A model generated the notes under the pieces. That model was not told the DNA's origin. It saw only the letters and a list, made by a program, of their open reading frames with translations, and made no database searches. The translations under genes were made by a program, and so were the position numbers. A stretch of 64,000 bases of DNA. It comes from JARFQW01 sp963842955 (GTDB lineage Bacteria; Pseudomonadota; Gammaproteobacteria; Steroidobacterales; XN24). Location: positions 1 through 64,000 of the forward strand of contig CAWJIJ010000005.1 in the NCBI GenBank assembly GCA_963842955.1. The letters are read 5' to 3'. This document shows, piece by piece, positions 23,167 to 31,680 of this stretch. Every line of letters starts with the position of its first letter. Within the stretch, counting starts at the first letter, position 1.

Positions 23167-25458
23167 GTGCGCCTGATCAGCCTGTTCCTCGGTCTTTTTC
23201 TCGCCGCAATGACGATCGGCCATTCGGCGAGTGTGCCGTTCTGGGGCGCGAAGGCCCCGGTCCCTTATGACACGCTCACCCAGGATTTGCAGCCCGGCGA
23301 ATTCACCTGGGCGCCGAAGATCGCGCCGGAAGGACCGATTCTCGTGGTGGTCAGCCTGGATGAGCAGCGGGCCTACGCGTACCGCGATGGCGTGGAGATC
23401 GGTGCCAGCACGATCAGCAGCGGCAAGAAGGGCCACGAAACTCCGACGGGGGTCTTCCACACGTTTCTTAAGGACAAGGACCATCATTCCAGCCTGTATC
23501 ACAACGCGGCCATGCCCTATACCGAGAAACTGACTCGCGATGGTGTCGCCTTGCACGCCGGTGGCATACCCGGCTATCCGGAGTCTCACGGTTGCGTTCA
23601 TCTTCCGAGTGAGTTTGCGCGCCTGCTGTTCAACGCCGCGCCACTGGGCATGACGGTCGTCATTGGCGACTCGCGGACGGCGCCCGCCAACGTGGATCAT
23701 CCACCCGTGCTGGTTCCGGTCAATGCGGATGGAATGCCCGTCAATACCCCGCGGCTCGGGGCGAGCGATGACTATCGCTGGGAACCGGAAAAGTCGCCGG
23801 CCGGTGTAGTGGCGATCATTATGAGCGGCTATGACCGCCGTGCCGTGGTCCTTAGGAATGGCGTCGAAATCGGCCGGTCCACCATAGCCATCGACGATCC
23901 CGACGTTCGGCTCGGCACCCATGTCTTCGCCATGAGTGGAGGGGAAACTCCTAGTCCGGCGACTGCTGAGAGCACGGAGCAACGGCCGGGCTGGGTCAGG
24001 GTCGGCATCCCCGGCCATATGAACTCCGCCGATGAATTCCAGGATCCCGATGCGGCCCGGCGGGTTCACTTGCCCGACGGTTTTCTATACGTGCTGAATG
24101 CGGCGCTTGCACCCGGGAGCACGTTGCTCATCACGGACGAGCCGATTCTTGAGAGCACCACAGGGGTGGAGATGGCGGTGCTCAGCTCGTCTCCCCACGA
24201 CACCGTGGACGCTACCTGTACGACTAGTTCAGGGCGTACGACTAGTTCAGGGCCCGCGGATAGGCCCAAGCGCAGGGGGCTGGAAAGTTCGGAACCCGCG
24301 CGGAACTCACTTCTTCAGCGAAGCCGTGGTGATCCGGTCGGCCCCGCATTCCGCCAGGCGCTCGGTGCCGGGCCCGTGGGAATAAATGAAGTGACCGTCC
24401 TTGAGCGCGTCGATCATCGGGATCGCGACCTCGGTGCGCACGGCAGGACATCCCCACGATCGGCCGAGGCGGCCCATTTTCTCGGCGGCGTCCGGGTTCA
24501 CGTACCTGGCCCCGTGCATCACGATATAGCGGCGCATGGCCGACTCGTTGAAGCCCTTGCTCAGCCCATGCAGCTTCAGGGAATAGCCGTTGCCCCCCTG
24601 GTAGGTCTTGTCGGTGAGGAACAACCCGAGGCTGGTCTGGCGGCTGCCTTCAATGTCCGAGAACGCCGTCGGAATATCGTGTCCGGAGCCTTGGCCGTGA
24701 GCCACGTGTTCTTCAAAGAGCAGCCGCCCGGCTTCCATGTCGATCACCCACATGCGCTGCTCCCGGGACGGGATCGTGTAGTCGATGATGGCCAGGCGCT
24801 CCGCGTCGGTGCCGATCCCCCGGGTCTGGGCGCACTTCATCGCGGCAACGGCTTCTTCGACCACGTCGGGGCGGATATCGGGCGCCAGCCCCGTGATCAG
24901 AGCCGCCTCGTCTGCCTCCGCGTGGGCGGCGAGGGCGAGGCCTATGGCAAAGAGCCAATGTCTGCGCATGGAAACCCTCCGCGGGTCAGAAATGATGTCG
25001 TAAGAATGGGTTCAATCGCATCTCGAGGCTGCAACCATCGCATCCCCGAGGGACCACTGCCAGTGAGGTCGATCACGATAAGGCGTGCGCGGTGCTTGGC
25101 TCTTGGCATTTTCCGTCAAAAATTTGTTCGGGTCTTCGGGTTCGGAGCAAAACCTACCCCCGGCTTGTCGAAACCGGCACGCGTTTGGCTCTGCGCGATT
25201 TCGATCAACCCATCCGGTCCTTACTCTGACCCCAGTCATTGGAGTTGCCCTTCCTGGCGCCTTCACGAGACCATACCCCGCATCCGAAACACTTCCACTG
25301 ATCATGCCTCATGTCATGCCGGTTCAAATATGCTCCAGGACCTGATGATCCGCGAAGGCGCGGTGGCGAACGCGGCGTTTCTCGACACGCTCTATCCGGC
25401 GGCCCGTCCAGGTGGGGACTCACTTCCGATCAGGCGGGACCTCTTGGGGGCGCCGTGA
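23167..25458 (+). CDS. L,D-transpeptidase (YkuD) with an aberrant C-terminal run-on
   Basis: The GTG at 23167 follows GGAGAG and starts a signal peptide (VRLISLFLGLFLAAMTIGHS). The first ~350 residues form a YkuD L,D-transpeptidase with the catalytic motif HAGGIPGYPESHGCVHLP (Cys143), preceded by SLDEQRAYAYRDGVEIGAST. A second, degenerate YkuD-like half follows (IIMSGYDRRAVVLRNGVEIG, ending TDEPILESTTGVEMAVLSSS). Such enzymes crosslink peptidoglycan or attach proteins. The recognisable protein ends near 24200, but the frame stays open to 25458 through sequence that is mostly the antisense of another transpeptidase gene. An 18-bp tandem duplication (24218-24252) sits where the native stop would be expected, so the stop was probably lost. 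The true translated end is uncertain. Confidence 0.7.
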   Translation: MRLISLFLGLFLAAMTIGHSASVPFWGAKAPVPYDTLTQDLQPGEFTWAPKIAPEGPILVVVSLDEQRAYAYRDGVEIGASTISSGKKGHETPTGVFHTFLKDKDHHSSLYHNAAMPYTEKLTRDGVALHAGGIPGYPESHGCVHLPSEFARLLFNAAPLGMTVVIGDSRTAPANVDHPPVLVPVNADGMPVNTPRLGASDDYRWEPEKSPAGVVAIIMSGYDRRAVVLRNGVEIGRSTIAIDDPDVRLGTHVFAMSGGETPSPATAESTEQRPGWVRVGIPGHMNSADEFQDPDAARRVHLPDGFLYVLNAALAPGSTLLITDEPILESTTGVEMAVLSSSPHDTVDATCTTSSGRTTSSGPADRPKRRGLESSEPARNSLLQRSRGDPVGPAFRQALGAGPVGINEVTVLERVDHRDRDLGAHGRTSPRSAEAAHFLGGVRVHVPGPVHHDIAAHGRLVEALAQPMQLQGIAVAPLVGLVGEEQPEAGLAAAFNVRERRRNIVSGALAVSHVFFKEQPPGFHVDHPHALLPGRDRVVDDGQALRVGADPPGLGALHRGNGFFDHVGADIGRQPRDQSRLVCLRVGGEGEAYGKEPMSAHGNPPRVRNDVVRMGSIASRGCNHRIPEGPLPVRSITIRRARCLALGIFRQKFVRVFGFGAKPTPGLSKPARVWLCAISINPSGPYSDPSHWSCPSWRLHETIPRIRNTSTDHASCHAGSNMLQDLMIREGAVANAAFLDTLYPAARPGGDSLPIRRDLLGAP
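24218..24252. repeat. Tandem duplication of an 18-bp unit
   Basis: GTACGACTAGTTCAGGGC occurs twice in succession (24218-24235, then from 24236). It lies just beyond the last conserved codon of the YkuD gene and may have removed or displaced its stop codon. Confidence 0.75.
24307..24969 (-). CDS. L,D-transpeptidase catalytic-domain protein (YkuD_2 type)
   Basis: A 220-aa exported protein with a signal peptide (MRRHWLFAIGLALAAHAEA) and GGAGGG 5-6 nt before its ATG. The YkuD_2 (PF13645) signature is clear: IIDYTIPSREQRMWVIDMEA, HVAHGQGSG, SLGLFLTDKTYQGGNGYSLK, YIVMHGARYV and the active-site GRSWGCPAV with Cys174. It probably acts on peptidoglycan stem peptides. It converges on the larger L,D-transpeptidase at 23167, whose run-on frame passes through this gene in antisense. 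Between 24970 and 25504 no further gene is convincing; a frame at 25329-25458 (MLQDLMIREGAVANAAFLDT) may be a gene scrap. Confidence 0.88.
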   Translation of the reverse strand: MRRHWLFAIGLALAAHAEADEAALITGLAPDIRPDVVEEAVAAMKCAQTRGIGTDAERLAIIDYTIPSREQRMWVIDMEAGRLLFEEHVAHGQGSGHDIPTAFSDIEGSRQTSLGLFLTDKTYQGGNGYSLKLHGLSKGFNESAMRRYIVMHGARYVNPDAAEKMGRLGRSWGCPAVRTEVAIPMIDALKDGHFIYSHGPGTERLAECGADRITTASLKK

Positions 25459-25504
25459 GCCGGATGTTCGCCGATTCCATGCGTGAGCGAGCGGGTTCGG
25501 CATC

Positions 25505-26011
25505 GTGAACGAGCCGACCTGGCTGTTCGGTTACGGATCGCTGATCTGGCGGCAGGACTTCCCGTACCGGGAGGCCCGCCCCGCTTTTATCACCGGGTGG
25601 CAACGGCGATTCTGGCAGGGTTCCCACGATCATCGCGGGGTCCCGGCGGATCCCGGTCGCGTCGTGACCCTGATTCAGGCGCCCGGGGTGCGCTGCCACG
25701 GGCGGGCGTTCCTGGTCGAGCACGACGTTTTCGAGCATCTCGATCACCGCGAGATCAACGGGTATGCGCGGTATCGCGTGGACCTTGGCTTCGACGACGG
25801 TCACACCGACGGAGTGATGTACGTGGCCGCAGTGGACAACCCGGCCTTCCTCGGCGACGCACCGCTGGACGAAATGATTCGCCAGATTCGCCGCTGCGCC
25901 GGCGCGAGTGGCACGAACGTCGAGTATGTGCTCAAGCTCGCGGGTGCCCTTGGTGAGCTGGGTGTCGTCGATCCCCATGTGGACGAACTCGCCGCCGCAC
26001 TGACCGGCTAG
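25505..26011 (+). CDS. chaC: ChaC-like gamma-glutamylcyclotransferase
   Basis: A 168-aa member of the glutathione-specific gamma-glutamylcyclotransferase family, which splits glutathione into 5-oxoproline and Cys-Gly. The start is diagnostic: WLFGYGSLIWRQDFPYREAR with the substrate-binding YGSL loop, then GWQRRFWQGSHDHRGVPADP and GRVVTLI. HDVFEHLDHREINGYAR contains the catalytic Glu. The C-terminal helix runs to the usual end, and length is typical of bacterial ChaC. The start is a GTG. No operon partner is visible. Confidence 0.9.
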   Translation: MNEPTWLFGYGSLIWRQDFPYREARPAFITGWQRRFWQGSHDHRGVPADPGRVVTLIQAPGVRCHGRAFLVEHDVFEHLDHREINGYARYRVDLGFDDGHTDGVMYVAAVDNPAFLGDAPLDEMIRQIRRCAGASGTNVEYVLKLAGALGELGVVDPHVDELAAALTG

Positions 26012-26547
26012 CGCCACTTGCTCCGCCCGCGGGTAACAGCCGCAGTCGAGCCCCGGCAATCATCTTGTCAGTCGATCATCGGGTCGTTCCTGATCCCCAA
26101 AGTCGGCGCACGAAGGGTCAGATTGAGCCTGTCTTGAGTCGCATTCGCCTGGACTCCAATCAGCTACGTCAGTCCGGGTCCGGGCCTGTACCAGCCAGTC
26201 TCTTGATCTGTTCAGTCCGTAAGCGCTCTGAAAGCCGCGAACTCCGGAGGGATCCCGGTGTTTTCACTGACCTGTCCTGGTCCGGCCCAGGTTCGACGTC
26301 CTGCCTCATGCTCCTTCAGGATCGAAATGATCTTTTCCTGCCTGTATCTCTTGCGCTTCACCGGGGGGGCCATACCGGGGTATCCCAAATTGCGCATGGC
26401 GCGGGTTACAGGAGTACGGCCAAACCGCCGTAATACCCCGGTTCGGATTGCGATATTCAGGGAAATTTCACAGAAATCTAAGGACTCTCGGATCCCGGTG
26501 CCGCTACGCTCGAACGCCCGATAACAATCGACAAGGGAGCCGAAGCA
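26012..26547. other. Intergenic region with a remnant of a second IS3-type orfA
   Basis: About 535 bp without an intact gene. On the minus strand 26299-26373 reads MAPPVKRKRYRQEKIISILK followed by EHEAG, the start of an IS3-family orfA unrelated to the copies at 6.9, 10.9 and 27.2 kb; the frame is lost directly afterwards. Nothing else is recognised. Confidence 0.5.
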
Positions 26548-27042
26548 ATGATTGCGAGAGCGAGTCACATCAAGAGTATTGTCGTAGCCGCCACGCTGCT
26601 AGTGGCCGGTCCCGGCATAGCCGATCCTGGCGCCGGCGAATTTGAAGGCCTGTCCGGCCGGATTTTCGCAGTGGAAGCCACCGTCGTGTATTCAGACGAT
26701 CCGGCCCTTCCCGCCGGCACGGTCTTCAATAACTGCTATTACTTCAACGCCGATGGAAGCTGGTTCGATCCGTTGTATCCGGATCTTGGCGTAGCCGTCC
26801 CGGGCGTCTGGGTGCAATACGCTGACCTGCCGAAGATTGCCTACACCGCGACCGTCTCCGAATCAGCCGTCGCGGGCGGTGACTACGAGGGTTTGCTGCT
26901 GACTCAGAACGGCGTCGTTAATCAGAGTAAGGGCAAGGGTCGACAGAAGTTGCGTGCCTATACCACGGTATATTTTGCCGGCTGGCCCTTTATCGATGTG
27001 GTGGCGGAAGGCGACGCCACCGATAGCTGCCCGTACTTCTGA
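26548..27042 (+). CDS. Hypothetical secreted protein
   Basis: A 164-aa protein with a GGGAG ribosome site and a signal peptide (KSIVVAATLLVAGPGIADPG, cleavage near residue 26). The mature part is rich in aromatic residues and beta-strand patterns (FNNCYYFNADGSWFDPLYPD, AVPGVWVQYADL) with two Cys residues (NNCYYF, DSCPYF) placed to form one disulfide across the domain. A lysine/arginine patch (SKGKGRQK) precedes the last strand. No family is recognised. It stands alone between IS fragments, so it may be transferred cargo. Confidence 0.6.
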   Translation: MIARASHIKSIVVAATLLVAGPGIADPGAGEFEGLSGRIFAVEATVVYSDDPALPAGTVFNNCYYFNADGSWFDPLYPDLGVAVPGVWVQYADLPKIAYTATVSESAVAGGDYEGLLLTQNGVVNQSKGKGRQKLRAYTTVYFAGWPFIDVVAEGDATDSCPYF

Positions 27043-27134
27043 AATCGGGTGCCTGAGAGGCGTGTATCGCGCCGCCCTGCGGATCACCGAAGCGCGACTT
27101 TAATAGCGGCGTTCGGCCATCTGCAGGGTGGCGC

Positions 27135-27393
27135 CGCGACCCGCTTCTGACCCTGGCCCGGGAACGCCTCATCACCTTTGACCGCCAGCTGCCGCCGCCA
27201 AGCGCTCACTTGCTGCAGCGACAAGCCCAGCTCTCGGCAGAGCTCGCTGGCCGTCTTCTCCCCGTCTTCAATCTGCCGCAACAGCTCGAGCTTGAACTCC
27301 CGCGGATACTCTTTCCTCTGTCTCGCCATCACACGCCTCCTCATCGCCACTCTAGTGGCTTAATAGCGTGTCCGGAAAACCGGGAACACCTCA
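27135..27393 (-). pseudogene. IS3-family orfA, N-terminal fragment with left inverted repeat
   Basis: The minus strand carries the left IS end (TGAGG at 27393, then CGGACACGC) and the first 63 codons of orfA (MARQRKEYPREFKLELLRQI to FPGQGQKR), nearly identical to the element at 6834-7301. Homology ends just after QKR, where a different GC-rich sequence starts. It is the left end of the IS whose right end is found at 10903-11165. Confidence 0.8.
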
Positions 27394-27462
27394 ACCGGCA
27401 CCCGACGTTCCACTTGCAGCATCCGGAGTCGACCCTTTCCAGCCGCTCGAATCCGACAGCGC

Positions 27463-27508
27463 AATTGACCGGAAAAGCCGGTAATATAACCGGCAATACC
27501 GGTCAATT
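27463..27508. promoter_or_regulatory. 46-bp dyad operator of the wHTH-nucleotidyltransferase operon
   Basis: Outer arms AATTGACCGG (27463-27472) and CCGGTCAATT (27499-27508) and inner arms CCGGT (27478-27482) and ACCGG (27489-27493) share one symmetry axis at 27485.5, with 5-bp spacers on each side. The centre is AT-rich (AATATA) and contains -10-like sequences. It ends 9 bp before the start codon of the winged-helix gene, so a bound dimer or tetramer would block the promoter. Autoregulation is inferred. Confidence 0.75.
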
Positions 27509-27517
27509 GGAAAGGCA

Positions 27518-27871
27518 ATGATACCTGCACTCGACGCTATTCTGGGTAATCGAACCGCCGCCGCGGTTCTCCTATTCCTGGAAAACTACGATTCCGGGTA
27601 TTCGCGGGAAATCGCCAGAACGTATGACATGCCCGTAAGCGTTGTACAGGACCAACTTCGAAAGTTGGAGGCTTCAGGCGTGCTTATCAGTCGCTCCGTT
27701 GGGCGAACCCGAGTATTTGAGTTCAACCCAAGAAACCCAACCGCAGGTCGACTGCGGCAGTTCCTATCGGCAGAACTCGCCGCATTGCCGAAAAGCATCG
27801 TACAACAATACTTTCAAGAACGACGACGGCCGCGGCGCACCGGTAAGAAACTCGAGAGCGCCGGAAATTGA
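27518..27871 (+). CDS. Winged-helix DNA-binding protein (putative antitoxin/repressor)
   Basis: A 117-aa ArsR/MarR-like winged helix. It opens with the first helix (ALDAILGNRTAAAVLLFLEN), followed by the helix-turn-helix (YSREIARTYDMPVSVVQDQL, RKLEASGVLISR) and the wing (VGRTRVFEFNPRNP). The C-terminal tail is basic (ERRRPRRTGKK). AAAGG precedes the ATG. Its stop overlaps the next gene's TTG start by 4 bp (TTGA). The 46-bp dyad directly upstream is the likely binding site. By analogy with AbiEi/AbiEii type IV systems it would be the antitoxin and repressor for the downstream nucleotidyltransferase. It is shorter than AbiEi and the homology is only at fold level. Confidence 0.8.
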   Translation: MIPALDAILGNRTAAAVLLFLENYDSGYSREIARTYDMPVSVVQDQLRKLEASGVLISRSVGRTRVFEFNPRNPTAGRLRQFLSAELAALPKSIVQQYFQERRRPRRTGKKLESAGN

Positions 27872-28419
27872 CCCGCATAACCTTCGATACGTCGTTGGAG
27901 GAAATTGCGACGATTGTGTCTGAGACGCTCACCGACGCAGGGATAACTGCCGTTCTCGGCGGAGGTGGTGCCGTCACATACTATTCCGACAACCGCTACA
28001 TGAGCACGGATCTCGACTTCATTACAGTTGAGCGCAACAAGGCAATCGCTCCTGTACTGGCCGAGCTTGGATTTACTCTTAGGGGAAAAGACTTCGTGCA
28101 CGATGAGTCAAAGTTCTTTCTAGAGTTTCCGCCCGGTCCGCTGACATTCGGAAATCGGTATGTCGACACCTCCGAGACTGTTGTGGTTCAAACACAATAT
28201 GGTGCGCTTCGAATAATCACTCCCACACAATGCTTAATGGACCGACTCTCTTGGGTAGCGCACGGGAAAGACCCGCAATCTCGGGCTCAAGCCGTCTTGG
28301 TGGCAAGACATCAGGCGATCGACTGGGATGATGTATATCAGTGGTCGAGACACGAAGGAATCGACGTCGAACTCATCGACGGTATCCGAGCAGATGCCAA
28401 AGCCACCGAAAGCAACTGA
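27868..28419 (+). CDS. Nucleotidyltransferase-fold protein (AbiEii-like putative toxin)
   Basis: A 183-aa protein with the minimal nucleotidyltransferase signature: GGGGAVTYYSDNRYMSTDLD with the GG motif followed by the TDLD metal-binding pair. DLDFITVERNK, ESKFFLEFPPGPL and LRIITPTQCLMDRLSWVAHG then follow, as in AbiEii/DUF6036-type proteins. AbiEii toxins modify tRNA or other targets with nucleotides; activity here is unproven. The start is a TTG overlapping the stop of the winged-helix gene, so translation is coupled. Base composition is clearly less GC-rich than the surrounding metabolic genes, suggesting horizontal acquisition. Confidence 0.75.
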   Translation: MTRITFDTSLEEIATIVSETLTDAGITAVLGGGGAVTYYSDNRYMSTDLDFITVERNKAIAPVLAELGFTLRGKDFVHDESKFFLEFPPGPLTFGNRYVDTSETVVVQTQYGALRIITPTQCLMDRLSWVAHGKDPQSRAQAVLVARHQAIDWDDVYQWSRHEGIDVELIDGIRADAKATESN

Positions 28420-28827
28420 GCAACTGCATATTTGAACGGCCGCTTCTGGCCGATTTCTGCCACTTCTCCTGGAGGCTGAATCTGCCCCGCTTCCGCGTCG
28501 TGCAACGCGATAGCGAACGATCCGGAGCGCTGTTGCCTCACGTGCCGAGATTCAAGGTCGTAGAAACCTCTACGGAATTCCCGTCTTTCCATGCCTATAC
28601 GTTGAAGTGAGAAATACTGACATGGCCGGGCGCCCTCCGCGTTTGAAGCCACGAAGGACGGCCACACCTGCCGGGCGGAGCGAAGTGGCATGGAGTGCTC
28701 AACAAAAAGCCACCACCTGACCTAGTGGGAGTTCTGTCAGCAGACGGAAACGGGGTAAGCCACGTGTGTAGCTGATCGTCAAGATGAGGCGTCTATTGAA
28801 GTCCATCTTTCAGCCTTAGCGAAGTGA
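28420..28827. other. Intergenic region with a dispersed GCTTCTGGCCG motif
   Basis: About 400 bp without a recognised gene. At about 28441-28460 it contains GCTTCTGGCCGATTTCTGCC, which recurs in near form at about 31404 (GCTTCTGGCCGTTTTCTGCC). It probably carries the oleate hydratase promoter, but no clear -35/-10 pair can be assigned. Confidence 0.4.
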
Positions 28828-30474
28828 ATGCGCGTCATGACGGATCGAACTCAAATCTACATCGTCGGCGGAGGGATCGCGGGCTTGTCCGCAGCAGTAT
28901 TCGCGATCCGGGACGGCGGGGTTGAAGGCAGGAATATTCATATTCTCGAGGAACTCGACGTCCTGGGTGGAGCGCTCGATGCCAGATGGGATCGCAATAA
29001 GAGGTATTCCATGCGCGGTGCGAGGCTCATCAACGAAAAAGCCTACGAGTGTTACTTCGACATGCTATCGGCAATTCCGTGTCTTGCTGAACAGGAACGC
29101 ACGGAGAACAGCAAGAACGGAGACAACCGCCCCCAGAATAATCGACCGTGGAGAAGCGTCAAGGACGAGGTATTTGAGTTCAATGAAACCCACAAGCTGA
29201 ACACCGTCACGAGGCTCGTAGGAAAAGAAGGAGCGAGAGTCGATCACACAAAGCTCGGCCTGACCCATATCGACAGAATTGCCATTGTTGCTCTCATTTC
29301 GATCTATGAAAGGGCCATCGATGGTAAGCGGATCGATGACTACTTTCGCTCTGCGTTTTTCAAAACAAATTTCTGGTACCTCTTTGCCTCCATGTTCGGT
29401 TTCGAACCCTGGCACAGCCTCATAGAGTGCAAGCGATACATGCAGCGCTTTTTCCACGAAGCACCCAATATTTCGACGCTCAAGAGAGGCTGGAATACGC
29501 CGTACAACAACTACGAATCCATCGTCATGCCGATCGAGAGATGGCTGGTGCATCAGGGTGTCAATATTCGGACTGGCGTTAAAGTCACCGACGTAGACTT
29601 CAGATCTTCCGGGACTGAAATGTCAGTTCAAAAGCTTCATTGGCTCAAAGACGGCAACGAGGAGCACATAGTCGTAAACGCGCACGATTGTGTGTTCATC
29701 ACGATCGGATCAAAAGTGGCCGATTCACGCACAGGCAGCATGACAAAGGCTCCAGGCCTGGTCAGAGACAAGAGAGACGGAGGCTGGTCACTCTGGAAAA
29801 AAATGGCAACGAAAGTGTCTGGCATGGGAAACCCTGACGCTTTCAGCAGTCAGATCGACCGGACCAAATGGGCGGTCTTCACCATCACAACGAAGGGTCC
29901 GCTGTTTGCAGAAAGGATCAGGAACTACTCGAGGGTCGAGGTCCAGGGAGAACAACACATACTGTCCTTTATCCATTCAAACTGGGGATTGGGCTTGCAT
30001 GTTCCTTTTCAACCGCATTTCAAAAACCAGTCCCCGGACACCACTGTGATGTTCGGATATGGGCTCTACGGGAACAGGCAGGGCAATCGCATCAAGAAAA
30101 AAATGACCGAATCGTCGGGGGAGGAGTTGCTCACCGAATTGGTTTACCACCTGGGGTTTGTTGAAGACCTGGAAAAGATAAAGAAGGTAACGGCCAGCAT
30201 TCCCACGACGCTTCCCTATGCCACCAGCCAGTTCAGCCCAAGGAAAATCTCTGACCGGCCCCGGGTTGTTCCTCGAGGGTCGAAGAATCTGGCACTTCTG
30301 GGACAATTCGTCGAAATCCCCGGCGATTGCGTCTTCCTGGTGGACTATTCAACCCGGTCGGCCCAGATCGGCGTCTATGAGCTGTTGAAAATCAGAAAGA
30401 AAGTAACACCGGTGTATACGGGAACTCGCAACCCGATTCAGTGGGCACGCGCCTTGCGAGTATCGCTTCAATAA
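28828..30474 (+). CDS. ohyA: Oleate hydratase (myosin-cross-reactive-antigen family)
   Basis: A 548-aa FAD protein that adds water to the cis-9 double bond of oleate to give 10-hydroxystearate. Recognisable parts are the Rossmann motif YIVGGGIAGLSAAVF (VGGGIAGL), ILEELDVLGGALDARWD, and SMRGARLINEKAYECYFDML at the site of the family's MRGGRE motif. Also present are RGWNTPYNNYESIVMPIERW, TIGSKVADSRTGSM, GGWSLWKKMA, and the closing GQFVEIPGDCVFLVDYSTRS. The GGRE segment reads GARL here, so the loop that orders FAD may be altered. Length fits the family. The ATG at 28828 or the one at 28837 could start the protein. Likely roles are fatty-acid detoxification or hydroxy-fatty-acid production. Monocistronic. 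Confidence 0.9.
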   Translation: MRVMTDRTQIYIVGGGIAGLSAAVFAIRDGGVEGRNIHILEELDVLGGALDARWDRNKRYSMRGARLINEKAYECYFDMLSAIPCLAEQERTENSKNGDNRPQNNRPWRSVKDEVFEFNETHKLNTVTRLVGKEGARVDHTKLGLTHIDRIAIVALISIYERAIDGKRIDDYFRSAFFKTNFWYLFASMFGFEPWHSLIECKRYMQRFFHEAPNISTLKRGWNTPYNNYESIVMPIERWLVHQGVNIRTGVKVTDVDFRSSGTEMSVQKLHWLKDGNEEHIVVNAHDCVFITIGSKVADSRTGSMTKAPGLVRDKRDGGWSLWKKMATKVSGMGNPDAFSSQIDRTKWAVFTITTKGPLFAERIRNYSRVEVQGEQHILSFIHSNWGLGLHVPFQPHFKNQSPDTTVMFGYGLYGNRQGNRIKKKMTESSGEELLTELVYHLGFVEDLEKIKKVTASIPTTLPYATSQFSPRKISDRPRVVPRGSKNLALLGQFVEIPGDCVFLVDYSTRSAQIGVYELLKIRKKVTPVYTGTRNPIQWARALRVSLQ

Positions 30475-30839
30475 GTCGCCACCCTTATCGTCGAAGCACC
30501 TGGCTTGGCGGCTGTCCGCCGCAGGATTACCTACTGACCCGGATCTGGCTCGAAGAATGGGCCCCTTAATACATGTAATTCCCACAGGCCACATGGCTGG
30601 AATTGTGGGCGTGGGGTCGTCCTGACAGCGGGATTGCCTGGCGAAGGAATGACGGTTCTGGCCGAAAGCGGGCTATTGGTTTGCGTATCGCTCGTACTTG
30701 GGAACGGTCTGCCTCGCCCGGGGAGGAGTCCTGTAATGTATCTGCCCCATCCAGGTTTACTGCTGCAAAATTGAGCAGCCGATTGGATCACATCCGATGG
30801 ACGTAGAATCGACCGACAGGAAATCAAGAGGCGCGGACT
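30475..30839. other. Intergenic region, no gene seen
   Basis: About 365 bp between oleate hydratase and a small membrane protein. It contains TTCTGGCCGAAAGCGGGC near 30655, a variant of the motif at 28441 and 31404. No gene or clear promoter is recognised. Confidence 0.4.
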
Positions 30840-31358
30840 ATGAATTGGGAAGCAGTAGGTGCGATTGGGGAAATCGCCGGTGCCCTCGCGGTCATTATTA
30901 CGTTGGTCTACCTGTCGGCTCAGGTGCGTCAGAACACGAGAGCATCGCGTCTCGCGGCCATACAGGCCGCCAGCGAAAACTCCTCTCGCTTCAGCGAGCT
31001 CATTGCCGCCGATCCTGAGCTCAGCGAGCTCGTCTGGCGAGGGATGCGGGAACCCGAGTCCCTCGACGAGGCTGAAACGAGACGGTGTGTTGCCGCCTGG
31101 AACGTGTTTCTGAGGCGAGAAGCCGTATCCTTTTACCTCTACAAAGAGGGCGTGATGCCGGAGAATCTCTGGGATGCCAGGGTACGCGCGCTGAGCGGAG
31201 CACTGAATCAGCCGGGACTGCAGTTTTATCTCGAAATAGCAGGTGCGTCGCTACCGGAAGACTTTCGGGAGTTCCTGGTCGAAATGACGTCCAAACCATC
31301 CACGCTGTCTGAGGAAGGCAAGCGCGTATTGGGGATACGCGGCACTCGCCAGCAATAG
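30840..31358 (+). CDS. Hypothetical membrane-anchored protein
   Basis: A 172-aa protein with one N-terminal membrane segment (AVGAIGEIAGALAVIITLVY followed by LSAQVRQNTRASR). A helical, acidic cytoplasmic domain follows (FSELIAADPELSELVWRGMR, RRCVAAWNVFLRREAVSFYL). Proteins of this layout, a single helix followed by QVRQNTRA and a ~130-residue helical domain, are widespread in marine proteobacteria but unassigned. AGGCGCGGAC upstream is a weak ribosome site. No functional claim can be made; it appears monocistronic. Confidence 0.65.
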   Translation: MNWEAVGAIGEIAGALAVIITLVYLSAQVRQNTRASRLAAIQAASENSSRFSELIAADPELSELVWRGMREPESLDEAETRRCVAAWNVFLRREAVSFYLYKEGVMPENLWDARVRALSGALNQPGLQFYLEIAGASLPEDFREFLVEMTSKPSTLSEEGKRVLGIRGTRQQ

Positions 31359-31680
31359 GCCGCAGCTTCGCTTTTCGACCGCTGTCTCACGGCACATGCA
31401 ATGTCCGCTTCTGGCCGTTTTCTGCCCCCTTTGTAGTGGCCTCTGCCTAGCCCGCTGTCGCGCAGCATAAACCGGCTGTTTCCGTCCCTGAGCAAACGGT
31501 TAGAAGGTCCGTTTGAGAGTCCAAGGCCATCCACGAGACAGGCGGAATTTCCTTATGGTGTATCGCGGCATTTGCGCTAGCTTTTGAGTAGGGACAGCTA
31601 GATCGGCACGGCGCAGCGTCGTCCCCTTTCCCACTCGTCGGGCGCGATGGCGTTGGCGCAAGCCGAAGGAGGGTTACAGG
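31359..31680. other. Intergenic region with a second GCTTCTGGCCG motif
   Basis: About 320 bp. It carries GCTTCTGGCCGTTTTCTGCC at about 31404-31423 and, at its right end, the strong AAGGAGGG ribosome site of the next gene. No coding sequence is recognised. Confidence 0.4.
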
